Source of the DNA: Gnetum montanum
Taxonomy: Eukaryota; Streptophyta; Gnetopsida; Gnetales; Gnetaceae
DNA: 54,908 bases
Direction: 5' to 3'
Assembly (NCBI GenBank): GCA_015680685.1
Contig: MNCI01034026.1
Coordinates: 374,357 to 429,264, forward strand
The position numbers and the translations under genes were made by a program. This document shows positions 44,311-54,908 of the stretch, piece after piece (position 1 is the stretch's first letter; each line of letters starts with the position of its first letter). The notes under the pieces are model-generated. The model was not told where the DNA came from, searched no databases, and saw only the letters and a program-made list of their open reading frames with translations.

Positions 44311-45260
44311 AATATGGATGTTTTTGATCATCTAACTACATAATTAGAACTCCCAAGGCATAGCTTGATGCATATATCATGATGTGAAATTGTTTGGACT
44401 AGTTTGGTGCTCCTAAAATTGGGGTTTTTACAAGCTTTTCCTTAATTTTTTGGAATTCATTTTTGCATTCCTTGGTCCATATGAACGAAGCATCTCTCTT
44501 TGTGAGCTCAACCAATGGTTTAGTGATCTTACAGAAATTCTCTATGAATAACTGGTAATAGCTAGTATTTCCAAGGAATGATCAAACATCTTTAATGATT
44601 TTCGATTGGTAGGTTATTCCTAGGATGACCTGAATCTTTTCAGGCTCTACCTCAATCCTTACTTGAGAAATTTTGTGCTCTAACACAATGCCATCTTGGA
44701 TCATGAGATGGCTCTTTTGCTAATTGAGTTGAAGATTAGTCTCCATGCATCTTTTAAGCACATGCTCAAGGTGGTCCAGGGCCTACTCAAATGTAGTAGC
44801 ATAGGTGGAAAAGTCATCCATAAATACTTTCACCTTGCTACCAATTTGCTACTGAGAAATGCTCAAGACCAAGCATTGGAAAGTTGTAGGGGCATTGCAT
44901 AGATCGAAGGGCATCATACAATATGCAAAAATTCCCTAGGGAATTGTGAATGTTGTTTTGGAATAATTCATGGGCATGATTTAAATTTGGTTATAGTTGC
45001 TATAACCATCTAGAAAGCTATAATAGTAATTCCTAGAAATAGTATCCAACACATGGTCCACAAATGACAATGGAAAATGATTTTTGAATGTTGCCATGTT
45101 CAATAGGTTGAAATCAATATAGACCCATCACTTGCTAGATTTCTTTGGCATAATTACAAGTGGGCTAATCCACTCACTATCTGCATATGAACCTTGCCTT
45201 AAGAAGTTGTTCAATTTCATCTTTAATGATCTACTTTAATTTGGGGTTTATTCATCACTG
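44311..45260 (-). pseudogene. pol: E2 reverse transcriptase
   Basis: Minus-strand pieces in order: SPLVIMPKKSSK, VYIDFNLLN, FPLSFVDHVLD, FLDGYSNYNQI, GIFAYCMMPFDLCNAPTTFQ, VKVFMDDFSTYA (FMDD active site kept), LNHLEHVLKRC-like, SFLGNTSYYQLFIENFCKI and FIWTKECKNEFQKIKEKL. VFMDDFS is characteristic of Athila-type RT. Scattered stops (for example W-to-stop) and likely frameshifts. Confidence 0.85.
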
Positions 45261-45839
45261 TGGCTACCTCTTTGGCTTCATGGCTAGATCAATATAGATG
45301 TAATGCTATCATATTCAAGGATCAATCCCTATGAGGTTATGATATGACTAAGTAAAGGCTATTGTCCATTTTTGACCACCTTTAACAACATCCTTTTTTT
45401 CTTAGGAGCAAGGTTGGCATTGATTATTACTTGCTTGCCATTTTTCAAAAATGCATATTCTATGTGGGTAGGTAGAGTTTTTAACTTTAAGGGCTCATTT
45501 TTGAAATTTTTAGAGGTTTTAAACTCTTCCTAATTGATATCATTATATTCATCATTAGAGAGTTGGTGATGAACTTGCTCCAATTCATCCCTGCTTTCAA
45601 CATAGGCACAAGTTAGACTCTTAGTAGGTTCCATGCAATGTGTGCTATTTTTAGAATTAGTTGTTAGCCACTAGGTGTCCTCCTATTTTGTGGTTGCTAT
45701 GTATAGTTACTTTTGGATTTTGGATTCATCTAAACACTTTTTGCATGCTTTTATTAATGTGCTTTTAATAGATCAAAGTTTCTACATATAGTTGCACCTG
45801 GTATCATTGTACACAATGCATGGAAGTCTCTTCTTCATG

Positions 45840-46260
45840 ATCTTTGTAAATGCATTTTCTTGAAAATATTTAGGGAAAGATCTTTGATGCCAACTCATGT
45901 ATCAAAAATGATCAACCAAGCACTTTCCATAATGATTGGGAAGTCCCCCATGCAATTGTCAACCTTGATCACTAGGAAATCAGTAGGATATGACTAGGCA
46001 CAGATAGTAGTCACAATGTCCTCCATTAATCCTAATGGAATAGTGATGGACTAATTTATCAATTATAGATAATTTTTTCTCTTCTTGAGAGGAGGTAGGT
46101 TCAAAGCATTGTACATTTCATGGGAAATTATATTAACACTAGAAGGTGAATCAAGAAGAGCCTTGCATGGCTCGTTTTCAGCAATCTACAAGGAGATGAA
46201 AGGACTTCCAAGATTAGGTCTTTTTCTAGGAAGGTTACTAGCCTTGATTCAATCAAATAA
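45840..46260 (-). pseudogene. pol: E2 protease
   Basis: GSPFISL, ALLDSPSSVNIISHEMYNAL and NLPPLKKRKNYL read on the minus strand near 46,210-46,075. The expected aspartic-protease motif is D(L/S/T)GAS followed by N(L/I)(M/I); here it is DSPSSVNIIS, so the Gly is lost. Between here and RT (45,260-45,840) the linker is too decayed to parse. Confidence 0.65.
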
Positions 46261-46449
46261 AACATGGGTTAACATGACTATGTGGATCTTGGAAGGTGTT
46301 TATTTTTAAGGGCTCTCAAAAGGAATGGATGTAGAGGATGAATGAGACACAAGGCAACTAGTTGCATGACTTGGTAAGGGCTTTGTAGGGCTATTGGTTT
46401 GGAAGAATGGTCTTTTGTAACAACTAGTTTCTAAACCACTTAGCTAAAG

Positions 46450-48727
46450 AACCGGTTGCAACTTAATGACCCTGGTAGCATTACATTACTATAGCTATGT
46501 GGGAAATTCACCTTGCATTGATTGGGTAGGTAGTAATTGGATTAGGGATGGAAGAACATGTGCTAAAGGATGAAGAGGATGATAAGGATATGGGAATTTC
46601 CATCTAGGAGATGGAGAATGAGTTCTATAGTACCCTCGAGGGTAGTAGTAATGTTGAAAAGAAGTGTGATTGGAAGAGTCATGCAAATACATGGGTTGGT
46701 GAACATACTACCATATGGATCTAGCTAATTGTAAGGTTATTGCTACCTTAGTGGTAGCATCCCCCATGACTATGGATGTTGCCACTGATGGTACTAATCA
46801 TATGATTATGGTGGAGCTACACTTGGATAATAAGCTTGTTGTTGCTGGTGAAGCTACCTTGGATTTCCATGAGGATAAGGAAACCTTATGAATGCTTACC
46901 TTTATGCCAGTCTATGATTCAAAGAATACACCCTAGATTCTTATCAATGTGATACAATAGGATAAAATCTCTTGGGATTTTCATATTGGTAGATGTCACA
47001 TCCACCATCATCATTTGATTCTGACTCCACAGCCTCTTCTACTATAGTAGCTTCACCCTTATCCCTTTGGTAGGCATGTTTAGCTTCCTTTCTTCTCCTA
47101 CGATCATGATTACTACCTTGCTCTTTTGATTCTTCTAAAATTTTCAAAGTAGTTTTAATTTTTTCATGAAAATATTTCCACATTTTGTGAACCTTAGTTA
47201 AAATTATAGACACAAATTTGTGAATTGACAAGGTTTTTTTTTTGCATCACTTCATCAAGTGGTGCCTCCCCCTCATTATCATAGAATCAGACCTCCCTTT
47301 TTTTGATGGAAGGGTCTTGGTTATACTCCTCAGGACATTCCCATTTTCTCAACTCACCTTCTTCTTTTATAACCTAATCAATCAACCTTTGAATTTGATG
47401 GGTTCTACATTCTAACAATATCCCTCAAGCATAGACCAGAAGAGTTCTCCTTATTTCTGATTGGAGACCATCTATGATATGGTAAAGCTACTTCTGCTAA
47501 GAATAACCATGGCCAAGACATATATGCAAAAGGGAATAATACTTTCCCATGGCTACATCCAAGGTTTCATGTATTTGTTGTCCCCAATCTTAAATTTTCT
47601 TTCTCAAATTGGACACTTTGAAGTATGTCTAATATTTGTCATTGAACAACTCAAGCATCATACACCATCTATGAATTGATTTTAGCTCTAAGGATTAGTA
47701 CCAACTTTCTACTTCTTTTATAAGTATCTTGGGAAACAACTTAATTTTATGCTAATTGTTTTCTATATTTTGCAAAGCATAGGCATCATGAAAGGCTTGA
47801 AGATGAGTATATGAATATGAGTTATATCCAGCCTCAAATTTGGAGATATTATTCATATCTAACCTCTTGATTTTGCTATTTTCACATGCTTGGTTGGAAT
47901 TTTGACTACCTTTGCAATGTTCAGGATAGTTCAAGTTGCTAGCAAAGGTTTATCATCATCATGATTTTGATGATGCCTATGATGTCCTCTACTATCCCTT
48001 TGTTTATGGTAGGGCCTATGATCATTGTCCCATCATTCACCTCCATTATGGTTTCATCCTATGTAGTGTTAATCAAATTTGAAGGAGGAAGAAGAAGATG
48101 CAGATGAAGAGGATGAAGAGGGAGAAGGACTACCATCATCATGGTATCTTCCACCTCCTCTGGCTTGTCATGACCATGATTATCAAGTTTACTGTCATCA
48201 TGATGCTTTCCTAAGTCCCTACCTTGACTCCCACTTCTACCTGAACTTGGATTGTTGATAGTGTAGTGCAAGTATCGGTTCAAGACCCCTTCACCAAATT
48301 CAAGAGGTGGAGAATCTTCTTGTTGAGGATTCCCAAAGGAAGGATCCTCCTTCTTGTTTTGATTTAGCAGGAACAAGGGGTTAGTGAACTGTTTTCCCTT
48401 CATAGCTTCATGGCACTTCTCCTAGTGCTGATCTTGTTTGCATTGTGTTTCTATGGGATGGTAGTCCCAATAGTCATGGTCTTGCACAATGTATTCATCA
48501 TGGAGATCCTAGATGCTCAACCTCTTAAGAGGTTGGAGTAGCATCTTAGGAACATATCGATGAGGAGGCAACACAACATTACCCTTCATATCTCTCCATC
48601 ATAGTTGTTCATCTTGATGTAGGATGAAGGTGAAATTAGGTACAAACTCATCTATATGTGTGTACACCACTTTGTATTCTTGGCACACTAGTGGTTTTGA
48701 TTCATCATTCTTATGAGAAGAAGACAT
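46450..48727 (-). pseudogene. gag: E2 gag
   Basis: Starts at ATG (plus 48,725-48,727), MSSSHKNDESKPLVCQEY, 159 bp inside the 5' LTR. After an acidic, His/Gly-rich N-terminal part comes a capsid region (about 47,880-47,300) with SYTHLQAFHDAYALQNIENN, KIKLFP, HETLDVAMGKYYSLL, GHGYS and IIDGL, aligning in order with E1 Gag. A basic/acidic segment with DRRRRKEAKHAYQRDKGE (about 47,110-47,050) follows, and a Tyr/Pro/His-rich tail at 46,690-46,500 as in E1. Numerous stops. Confidence 0.82.
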
Positions 48728-48870
48728 TTTGGATTAAGAAAACCTAGTGTGCCTAAATTATAATTATAATTATTATTTTTTCAAATGATTGTGACCTTAA
48801 GAATTGTTCTAGTGATCTTAAATAATATTCACTAAGTCCTAGATAGTGCATGTATCAAACTACAAGTCCC

Positions 48871-48885
48871 TAGCAATGGTGCCAA
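48871..48885 (-). other. E2 primer-binding site, tRNA-Asp type
   Basis: Minus strand TTGGCACCATTGCTA directly after the 5' LTR. TGGCRCCRTTGC matches the complement of the tRNA-Asp 3' end, with transitions. Confidence 0.8.
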
Positions 48886-49782
48886 TGATGAGTAATGAGT
48901 AGGCCGTATGCCCAACCATACAAATCACTAAGTGTTCACATGCAATTCGGTTGAATTCTATGGACTTATAGCCTTCAGAGTACATTGGTCTCTAGGAAGT
49001 TACACTAATCATTACAATCATTGTCTTTCCAGTTACACTAGTGAAATGCAAAGGTATGATTAAGTGCAACTGAGGCATATGATTTTTATCATTTTTACAT
49101 TTTATGTTTTAGGTTGCCTAAGAATAAAGAATAATGAATATAATAATTTTATTGGTAATTTAATTTAACTAGCTAACCTTTAACTAATTATAACATAACC
49201 ATCCATTCCCACTTTCCATACACATCTTGAACATGTTTAATGCTACTGGGTTACCAAACGTTAAGTGTTACTAGGATTACCAAGCACTAACCATATGCTT
49301 GAAGTGGTCGTACTTATGTGCTTAATTTATTGCTATTTAATCTAGATTAATTTTTTTCATAATTAATTATTTAATTACATAAAACATTAAAGGAAATTTC
49401 ATAAAGCTTTAAATGAATAAATAAAAAAAATATCTATTTTAAAGTGCTACAAGGTTTATCAGAAAGCTTGTCTTTATTTCCACAAACATTGTCGCACTTA
49501 GGTATAACAGTGCTTGAATAAAGATCCGTACATGCTTTGACTCCTACTGTGAGCACTTAGAAAAATATTCTAACTTTCAAATGATAAAACTACAAGAGAT
49601 TCTCTAGAACTATCAAAATTTTTTCCATAAATGCAACTAGTGAGCATGTATTTATAGGAAAAAATAGACACTACACTGACGGGGTCATGTCAATGCATTA
49701 AATCCCACATCGACGTAGCTACTTTGATAGGGCCACATCAATGAGGCCTCATTGATGTAACCCAAGAAAATATGACTCATCA
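48886..49782 (-). repeat. E2 5' LTR
   Basis: 897 bp, plus orientation TGATGAGTAATGAG ... GACTCATCA. TATA box on the minus strand at plus 49,650-49,657 (CTATAAAT). Followed by the target copy CTAAA at 49,783-49,787. Confidence 0.95.
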
Positions 49783-50140
49783 CTAAACACATGCATAAAA
49801 TCCTCAAACAATTGATGAGACCTATATAATTTCTAAGTATTATGAAGAATTAGATTAAGTACTAAGTACCCTTCAAGAAGAAATGATAGAAGAATTACCC
49901 ACCAAGAGAGTTCAATGAGGATGTTTTTCTTATGATAAAGATCATTTCAAATGATATTTCCCAAAATTATGTGTAAACATACAAAGAAACAATCAAACTA
50001 GGAACCAAAAATTGAACCCAAACATGACCAAAGAAAAAGTCCAATCCTCCATGATAGTATTGAAGAAGATTTCAGCATTAGTTAAGTTAGGTTTTGAGAA
50101 AATTTCAGTTTACTTTACTAATATTTGAAGGATCAATTAA
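49783..50140 (+). pseudogene. gag: E3 gag, 3' part
   Basis: The gag text resumes after E2 with NTCIKSSNN and the positively charged tail; stops are frequent and no zinc knuckle is readable. It leads into the protease frame at about 50,150. Confidence 0.45.
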
Positions 50141-50149
50141 GGGTAAAAA

Positions 50150-50560
50150 ATTAAATTTTTGATTGATAGTGAAGTAAGTGATAATTTTATTTCACAAGAT
50201 TTAATTAATTCATTAAATCTAAGTTTACCTTCCAAGAAAGTTAGAATAGAACTTGCAAATGAAGTGACTATAAGCAAGAATACTAGGTATGGAGAAATTA
50301 CCTTTACATTGCAAGATAGGTCTTTCATTGATGAATTATTTAAATTTAAATTATATGATGTTGATGCAATCCTAAGAATGTTTTCTTTTTTTTGCAAAAA
50401 TTTGATATTACTATCCACTTTGGAATTCCTATTTTAAAAGTGCAAACCACTGATGGAGTTAGGGTTCTAAGGGGGTTAGGAACATCCAAGGAAATTCATA
50501 TGATAACTATTAAGAAAGATAATAGATTAGTCAAAAATTAACTCAACTTTAGAAATCCTA
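50150..50560 (+). pseudogene. pol: E3 protease
   Basis: FLIDSEVSDNFISQDLINSL (50,156 on) is the retropepsin active site; the family has DSGA(S/T), so the Gly is changed to Glu (GGN to GAN type). Continues with IHFGIPIL, frameshifted at about 50,385 within a T-rich run. Confidence 0.7.
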
Positions 50561-50699
50561 TGACATTGAGATTCCAAAAGAACTTGAAAAATATAAAGTT
50601 CCAATGTTTGGTGAAATTAAGGAATTACCTCCAAAAAGAACTGTTGAACATGCTATTGATATTTTCCCTAGCACACAACTAGTTTCAAAACATCTTATA

Positions 50700-51668
50700 G
50701 ATTTTCCACCTCTAAATTAAGGGAATTGAAAGTACAATTAGAACAATTATGGGAAGAATGGAAGATTCAACCTAGTGTCTCTCCTTGGGGTGCACTAGTC
50801 TTATTCATCAAAAAGAAAGATGGTACACTAAGATTATGCATTAATTATAAGGCACTGAATAAAGTAATAATTAAAAACACCTATTCCTTTCCTAGGATTG
50901 ATGACTTGTTTGGTCAACTTATGGGAGGATGTTATTTTTCAAAGATCAATTTAAAATTAGGGTATCATTAAATAAGGATTAAGGAAAAATACATTGAGAA
51001 AACTACATTTAGAACTAGGTATGGATTATCTGAGTTTGTGGTGATGCTGTTTCGATTGACCAACCCACCTACAACATTCATGAAATTAATGAATAATATC
51101 TTTTGAGAATATCTTAATCATATTTTCATCATATTTATGGGTGATGCACTTGTTTACCCTTGGAAAAGAGAAGAACACATAAAATATCTGAAAATTACAA
51201 TGGAAGTCCTTAAGGAACATTAGTTAAAAGAAAAATTAATTAAATGTGAACTCTTTAAAGAAGAAGTATCATACTTAGAACATATAGTATCTAAGAAAGT
51301 ATTACAAGTATACCTAGCTAAATTTCGTGTAATTCGAGATTAGCCAAAATGAAAAGATGGTACAGTAGTTCATAGTTTCTTAGGTTTAACAAATTTTTAC
51401 TAATTTTTTATTAAAAATTATTCTATTTTGATAGCCTTCTTGATTGACCTTTTGCAGGAACAATCTGTGTTTACATTTGATGAAAAATGTAGGGAAGCTT
51501 TGTTTAGATTAAAAATACAACTCACAACAACACCTATCTTGAGAATTCCAGATGAAGAAATATCATTTGAAGTATCTATAAATGCTTATGGAGTTGGAAT
51601 TGGTTTATTTCTTTCACAAGAAGATAAAGTGGTATATTTTAAATCTCATAAATTACAAAGAGCAAAGA
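50700..51668 (+). pseudogene. pol: E3 reverse transcriptase and start of RNase H
   Basis: [20 protein letters not shown] and [20 protein letters not shown], then [36 protein letters not shown] and IIFMGDALVY. The active-site motif is FMGD where the family has FIDD, so one catalytic Asp is Gly. LGLTNFY and VFTFDEKC lead into the tether and RNase H: EVSINAYGVGIGLFLSQ (active-site Asp replaced in SINAYG), VVYFKSHKLQRAK at the solo LTR boundary. Several stops. Confidence 0.85.
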
Positions 51669-52559
51669 TGATGAATCATAAATTAGTTGCATCGACTGGG
51701 CTCCATTGACTAGGCCTTGTTGATAGGCCCCATTGAGACATGATTTGATGTGTTGACATGGCCCTATTGATGTAGTATTTATTTTTGCCTATAAATACAT
51801 GTTCACTCACTGTGTTTATGGCATCTTGGTCATAGTTGTAGTAGAGCTCTTGTTTTTTTCTTATATGAAAGTTAGAATATTTTTCTAAGTGCTCATAGTA
51901 GGAGTCAAGAGTATACAAATATTTATTTAAGTACTATTGTACCTAAGCACAGTAGTATGTGTAGTAATAAAGATGAGCTTTTTGATAAACCTTGCAACAC
52001 TTCAAAATAGATTAATTGTTTACTTATGCATTTACTATTTTATGCAATTTCCTTTAATGCTTCAAGTAATCAAATAGTTAATGAAGCTAAATTAAGCTAG
52101 GTTAAATAATGATTAATTAAGCACATAAGTACAACCACTTCAAGCATACACTTGCCACTTGGTAATTCTAGTAACACTTAAAGTTTAGTAACCCAGTAGC
52201 ATTAAACATGTTTAGGATGTATATGGTAAGTGGGAATGGGTACGTATGTTAGGATTAGTTAGGAGCAGCTTGTTTCATTAAATTAGCAATTTAATTATTT
52301 TATTTTATAAATTATTCTCATCCTTAGGTGACTTGAAATAGAAAACATAAAAAATGATAAAAATCATATGCCTGAATTACACTTAACCACACGTTTGCAT
52401 TTCACAAGTGTCATTGGGAAGACAAAGATTGTAACAATTAGTTTCACTTCCTAGAGACGAGTGTACTTAGAAGGCTATAAGTCCATGGAATTTGACCAAA
52501 TTGCATGTGAATGCTTAGTGATTCCGATGGTTGGGAATAGGGTTACTCACCACTCATCA
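51669..52559 (+). mobile_element. Solo LTR of the E2 family, inserted in E3 RNase H
   Basis: 891 bp from TGATGAATC to CCACTCATCA, plus orientation, similar along its length to the reverse complement of the E2 LTRs. It has no internal region. Flanks are AAAGA (51,664-51,668) and CAAGG (52,560-52,564), consistent with a decayed 5-bp target duplication (three of five match). TATA box CTATAAATAC at 51,789-51,798. The RNase H frame continues directly across it (...QRAK / ANYSTYD...). It arose by LTR-LTR recombination of a former full element. Confidence 0.9.
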
Positions 52560-52850
52560 CAAGGCAAATTACTCAACTTATGATTTAGAGTTACTAGCAA
52601 TTGTTAATTCTTTAAAATTTTGAAGAAACTATCTTTGTGGAATAATATTTGTACTAAAAACAAACCACAAAATCCTAGAATACTTGCAAAGACAACCCAT
52701 CTTGAATACCTGACAATGATGATGGGTAGAGTTATTGGTTAAATATGATTTTGAGATTAAATATATTCTAGGAAAACAAAATGTAGTGGTTGATGCCTTT
52801 AGTTGAATGTGGAACTTGATGATCATTGTTGTGATAGCCCTTATTGAAGA
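52560..52850 (+). pseudogene. pol: E3 RNase H, second half
   Basis: ANYSTYDLELLAIVNSLKF (active-site Glu in LEL), NYLCGIIFVLKTNHKILEYL (expected TDH is TNH), then KYDFEIKYILGKQNVVVDAF with the last Asp. Direct continuation of the frame before the solo LTR. Confidence 0.85.
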
Positions 52851-52929
52851 AGAAATTAAGAAATGAATAAAAGGAGATCCTTACTTCAAGAAGATCCTCA
52901 CCAATATTCCTTCTGAGCCTTATTATCAA

Positions 52930-53965
52930 CCTTTACCAAATGGTCTATTGATGAAAGGATAGAGGATATGCAAACCAGAAGGAAACTGAAGACTTAAGTT
53001 ATTGTTTGAAGCCCATGAAGTACCATATGCTAGGAATCCAAGTTATGTCAAAACTTATGTAATGATACATAAATCTTATTGCTAGCCTAGAATGAAGAAT
53101 GATGTATCCACATACATTAAAAACTATCCAACTTTCTAGAGAATAAAAGTTGAAAAAAATAAACCAAGTGGATTACTATAGCCCTTGGAAGTTCCAACTT
53201 GGAAATGGAAAGATGTTACCATGGATTTCATTATGGGATTGCTAGTAACCAAAAAAGGAAATGGCTCAATCTTGGTAGTGCTTGATCGCATATTAAAGAT
53301 GGCTCATTTTATAGCTTTGAAGTCTACAAACATAGTTGTAGAAGTAGCCCAAAGACATGGGAGAATTACTTGCATCTAGTTGAATTCACCTATAGTAATA
53401 ATTATCAAGGTTCCATACATCAGATACCATTTGAAGTTATATATGGATGAAATTTTCATACACCACTAACTTGTGTCGATCCAACCTTAAGAGCAAAATG
53501 AGAGAAAAAAGAAATGAAAATAATGGAAAATATTGTTAAAAGAGTTTAAAAATTTTCAAGCTACCTAAGATAAATATAAAGGATATGTGGGCCAACATCG
53601 ACTTAAGAAGGAATTCCAAATCAAAGATCAAGTACTACTAAGAGTAAAATCCACTAGGAGTTTCCTTAAACTAGGAAAATATTCTAAGTTGGACCCAAGA
53701 TATTATGGACCTTTGAAATATCAAAAAGAATTGGTGAAGTAGCATATTGATTAAATCTTTCAACAACCTTAAGATTTCATCCTGTCTTCCATGTAAGTTT
53801 GCTAAAGAAATTTCTTGAAAATGATGTGCCTTATGTGCTAAATTCTAATACCTTGCCCCTAAGATCAAATTCAAGCTTCAAGGTCAAAAAAATTATGATC
53901 AAGAATCATAGAACCAAAAAGCTTCATAATAAAACCATTAGTAAAGCTCATTTGATTCTATCATG
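52930..53965 (+). pseudogene. pol: E3 integrase and chromodomain-like tail, core deleted
   Basis: Zinc-finger region HEVPYARNPSY, KSYC, NYPTF (Cys ligands changed); then PSGLL, LEVPTWKWKDVTMDFIMGL (first catalytic Asp kept) and VVLDRILKMAHFIALKS. At about 53,350 the text jumps from VEVAQ to WENYLHLVEFTYSNNYQGS, so the second Asp and the Glu of the core are missing. Further on are VLLRVKSTRSFLKLGKYSKL, RYYGPLKYQKELV (GPY/F module), HPVFHVSLLKKFL and IKNHRTKKLHNKTI, the start of a chromodomain-like segment typical of chromoviruses. Confidence 0.8.
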
Positions 53966-53979
53966 AACATGCTCCCTCA

Positions 53980-54564
53980 AAATGCTTACATCTCTAGTTA
54001 GCTCATGATAGTCATCCTAGCCAAATAAAAAGGCATCATCATCATCCTTAGAAGGTCCAAGAAATGAAAATGCTATAACTTAAGAAGAAGGTCATAATTT
54101 TAAATTCAATCTACACTTTGATTAACAACACCTAATCATGGGCCTTCCTATTGGAGTGGCCTTTTGCCCTTGTTATTTGCTTTATCTTCTTACTTAGCAT
54201 TTGAATGATTAGATGAAAAGTTGTGATCGACCTCTTCTTCTACAAAGTGATTTTGAAGAGTCTTGTATTCATTGTACCTAGGTTCATGAGATTTGTATAA
54301 TAAGCATTCATCCTATAGCCTGATGTTGATCAAGGCATCTTTAATATCATCTAGTACAACCATCACTAGATCCCAAGAGAACCATCCATAAGTGTCTCTT
54401 CACCTTTCCTAGTTATGTTGATGATAAGCTAGCATAATTGATGAAAGGATCACATGCTTCAAATGTTCAAAGGTGAAAAAAGCTCTTGTTCTTTTGTGTG
54501 TCTTTTTAAAGATCTTTGATGGACTCTTAGTATTTTCTTCATATTCACAAGTCACATATAGCAT
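53980..54564 (-). pseudogene. gag: E4 gag N-terminal part
   Basis: Minus-strand frame from ATG (plus 54,562-54,564), MLYVTCEYEENTKSPSKIFK, 97 bp inside the 5' LTR, then ALINIRL, YKSHEPRYNEYKTLQNHFVE and an acidic/Asn-rich stretch ending near the E3 junction. Position right after the LTR and primer site indicates gag. No capsid motif is reached before the nested block. Stops present. Confidence 0.45.
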
Positions 54565-54644
54565 TAAAAAATACATGTTTTATTTGAACAAATATTAAAG
54601 TAAAAAATGTACAGATAGTTATAGGAAATTTACCCATGTATTTC

Positions 54645-54660
54645 TTGGTAATGATGCCAA
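54645..54660 (-). other. E4 primer-binding site, tRNA-Asp type (decayed)
   Basis: Minus strand TTGGCATCATTACCAA directly beside the LTR start at 54,661; compare TGGCGCCGTTGCC of the tRNA-Asp complement. Confidence 0.65.
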
Positions 54661-54908
54661 TGATAGAGATCCAACTAGTTTTGAACTAGTGGGATTTATC
54701 ATAGAAATCATAGTGCGATCCAATTATAACCTCAAAGATAATGTTGAGTAAATTGCCAAGAACACTTGTATATATCATTATGTTTAAGAAAAATAAAAGA
54801 TATTACAATACATATAATATAACTAGAAAAGCATGTTTCCATGGTGAGAGATGAAAAGAATGTTTATAATTTTATATTTTATAATTTTTATGGATTTTAG
54901 AATTATAG
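54661..54908 (-). repeat. E4 5' LTR, partial (cut by window end)
   Basis: Plus orientation TGATAGAGATCC; aligns with 24,574 onward (shared ACTARTGGGATTTATCA, GATGTTGAGT, AACACT..TGTATAT, ATTTATAATTTTATAT). Confidence 0.75.

Larger units (their letters stand above)
36676..49782 (-). mobile_element. E2: full-length Athila-like LTR retrotransposon with gag, pol and ORF2
   Basis: 13,107 bp on the minus strand. 5' LTR 48,886-49,782, primer site 48,871-48,885, gag, protease, RT, RNase H, integrase, an internal promoter-like block, ORF2, polypurine tract 37,592-37,601, 3' LTR 36,676-37,591. Gag and ORF2 are homologous to those of E1 and ORF2 to that of E4. RT retains FMDD. pol order PR-RT-RH-IN, tRNA-Asp primer and a third ORF after pol are Athila-like traits. 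All ORFs are broken by many stops. Confidence 0.93.
35940..53965 (+). mobile_element. E3: chromovirus-like Ty3/gypsy element, interrupted by E2 and a solo LTR
   Basis: Gag text on the plus strand stops at 36,675 at the E2 target site and resumes at 49,783. It is followed by protease, RT, RNase H, integrase and a C-terminal chromodomain-like tail to about 53,965, all plus strand. RNase H is split by the solo LTR at 51,669-52,559. Removing E2 and the solo LTR leaves about 4 kb with a normal gag-pol order. No LTRs of E3 were found at either end, so it is truncated or its LTRs are unrecognisable. Confidence 0.75.
24574..54908 (-). mobile_element. E4: old minus-strand LTR element, split by E3/E2/solo LTR, running off the window
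   Basis: The left (3') LTR is 24,574-25,941. The right (5') LTR begins at 54,661 and is cut by the window end after 248 bases. The first 250 bases of both align without gaps at the start, with mostly transition differences. At 54,645-54,660 the minus strand has TTGGCATCATTACCAA, a decayed tRNA-Asp primer site, and at 25,942-25,951 the minus strand reads CATGGGAAAA, a polypurine tract. A gag N-terminus near the right LTR and ORF2 near the left LTR give the expected minus-strand order. The interior is interrupted by the nested E3/E2 block (about 35.9-54.0 kb). I found no convincing pol in the remaining interior. Confidence 0.75.

Overview
The window looks like intergenic DNA from a land plant with a large, transposon-bloated genome. 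It has a nuclear tRNA-Gln gene with no encoded CCA, Ty3/gypsy LTR retrotransposons primed by plant tRNA-Asp, L1- and RTE-type LINE remnants, and an AT-rich, decayed background. Two N bases (1508, 43080) point to a draft assembly. I cannot name the species. No intact ordinary host protein gene was found. Nearly every reading frame of note is transposon-derived and broken, mostly by C-to-T / G-to-A changes (TGG to TAG/TGA, CGA to TGA, CAG to TAG).

Layout. (1) 1 to about 5.1 kb is the 3' part of a Tat-lineage Ty3/gypsy element: RNase H-integrase, a 30-bp tandem repeat array and an LTR. It is visibly richer in GC and CpG than the rest. (2) 5.2-6.2 kb is an LTR-like piece on the minus strand, with an initiator-Met-type primer site and a dense AGATGTCT/AGACATCT array. 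(3) 6.8-10.4 kb holds an L1-type LINE remnant, tRNA-Gln(CUG) followed by nested tandem duplications, an RTE-type LINE 3' end and two SINE-like copies. (4) 14,840-23,950 (+) is a complete 9.1-kb LTR element, here E1, with a near-perfect 5-bp target duplication. It has gag and a large second ORF (ORF2) but no polymerase. (5) From 24,574 to beyond the window end lies an older minus-strand element, E4, whose interior is split by E3. (6) E3 is a plus-strand chromovirus-like element (about 35.9-54.0 kb). It is itself split by E2 (36,676-49,782, minus, 13.1 kb, gag-pol-ORF2, 5-bp target duplication) and by a solo LTR (51,669-52,559, +) sitting inside its RNase H. A spliced-looking minus-strand locus of unknown kind lies at 32.4-34.5 kb.

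E1, E2, E4 and the solo LTR are relatives. They share TGATRR...TCATCA LTR ends; E1, E2 and E4 also share a tRNA-Asp primer site and a CATGGG-type polypurine tract (GTGGAGGTA in E1). E2 reads as Athila-like gag-protease-RT-RNase H-integrase. In the env position, E1 and E2 carry an ORF of about 930 codons with a basic N-terminus, a domain resembling the 'putative plant transposon protein' family (PF20167-like, by memory) and a long coiled coil. E4 has a decayed copy.

The most interesting observation is upstream of ORF2. In all three elements there is an internal TATA-containing block whose neighbouring inverted-repeat motif matches the U3 motif of that element's own LTR family. This suggests that ORF2 is driven by a dedicated, U3-derived internal promoter. 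E1 would be a non-autonomous gag+ORF2 element that depends on E2-like partners for polymerase.
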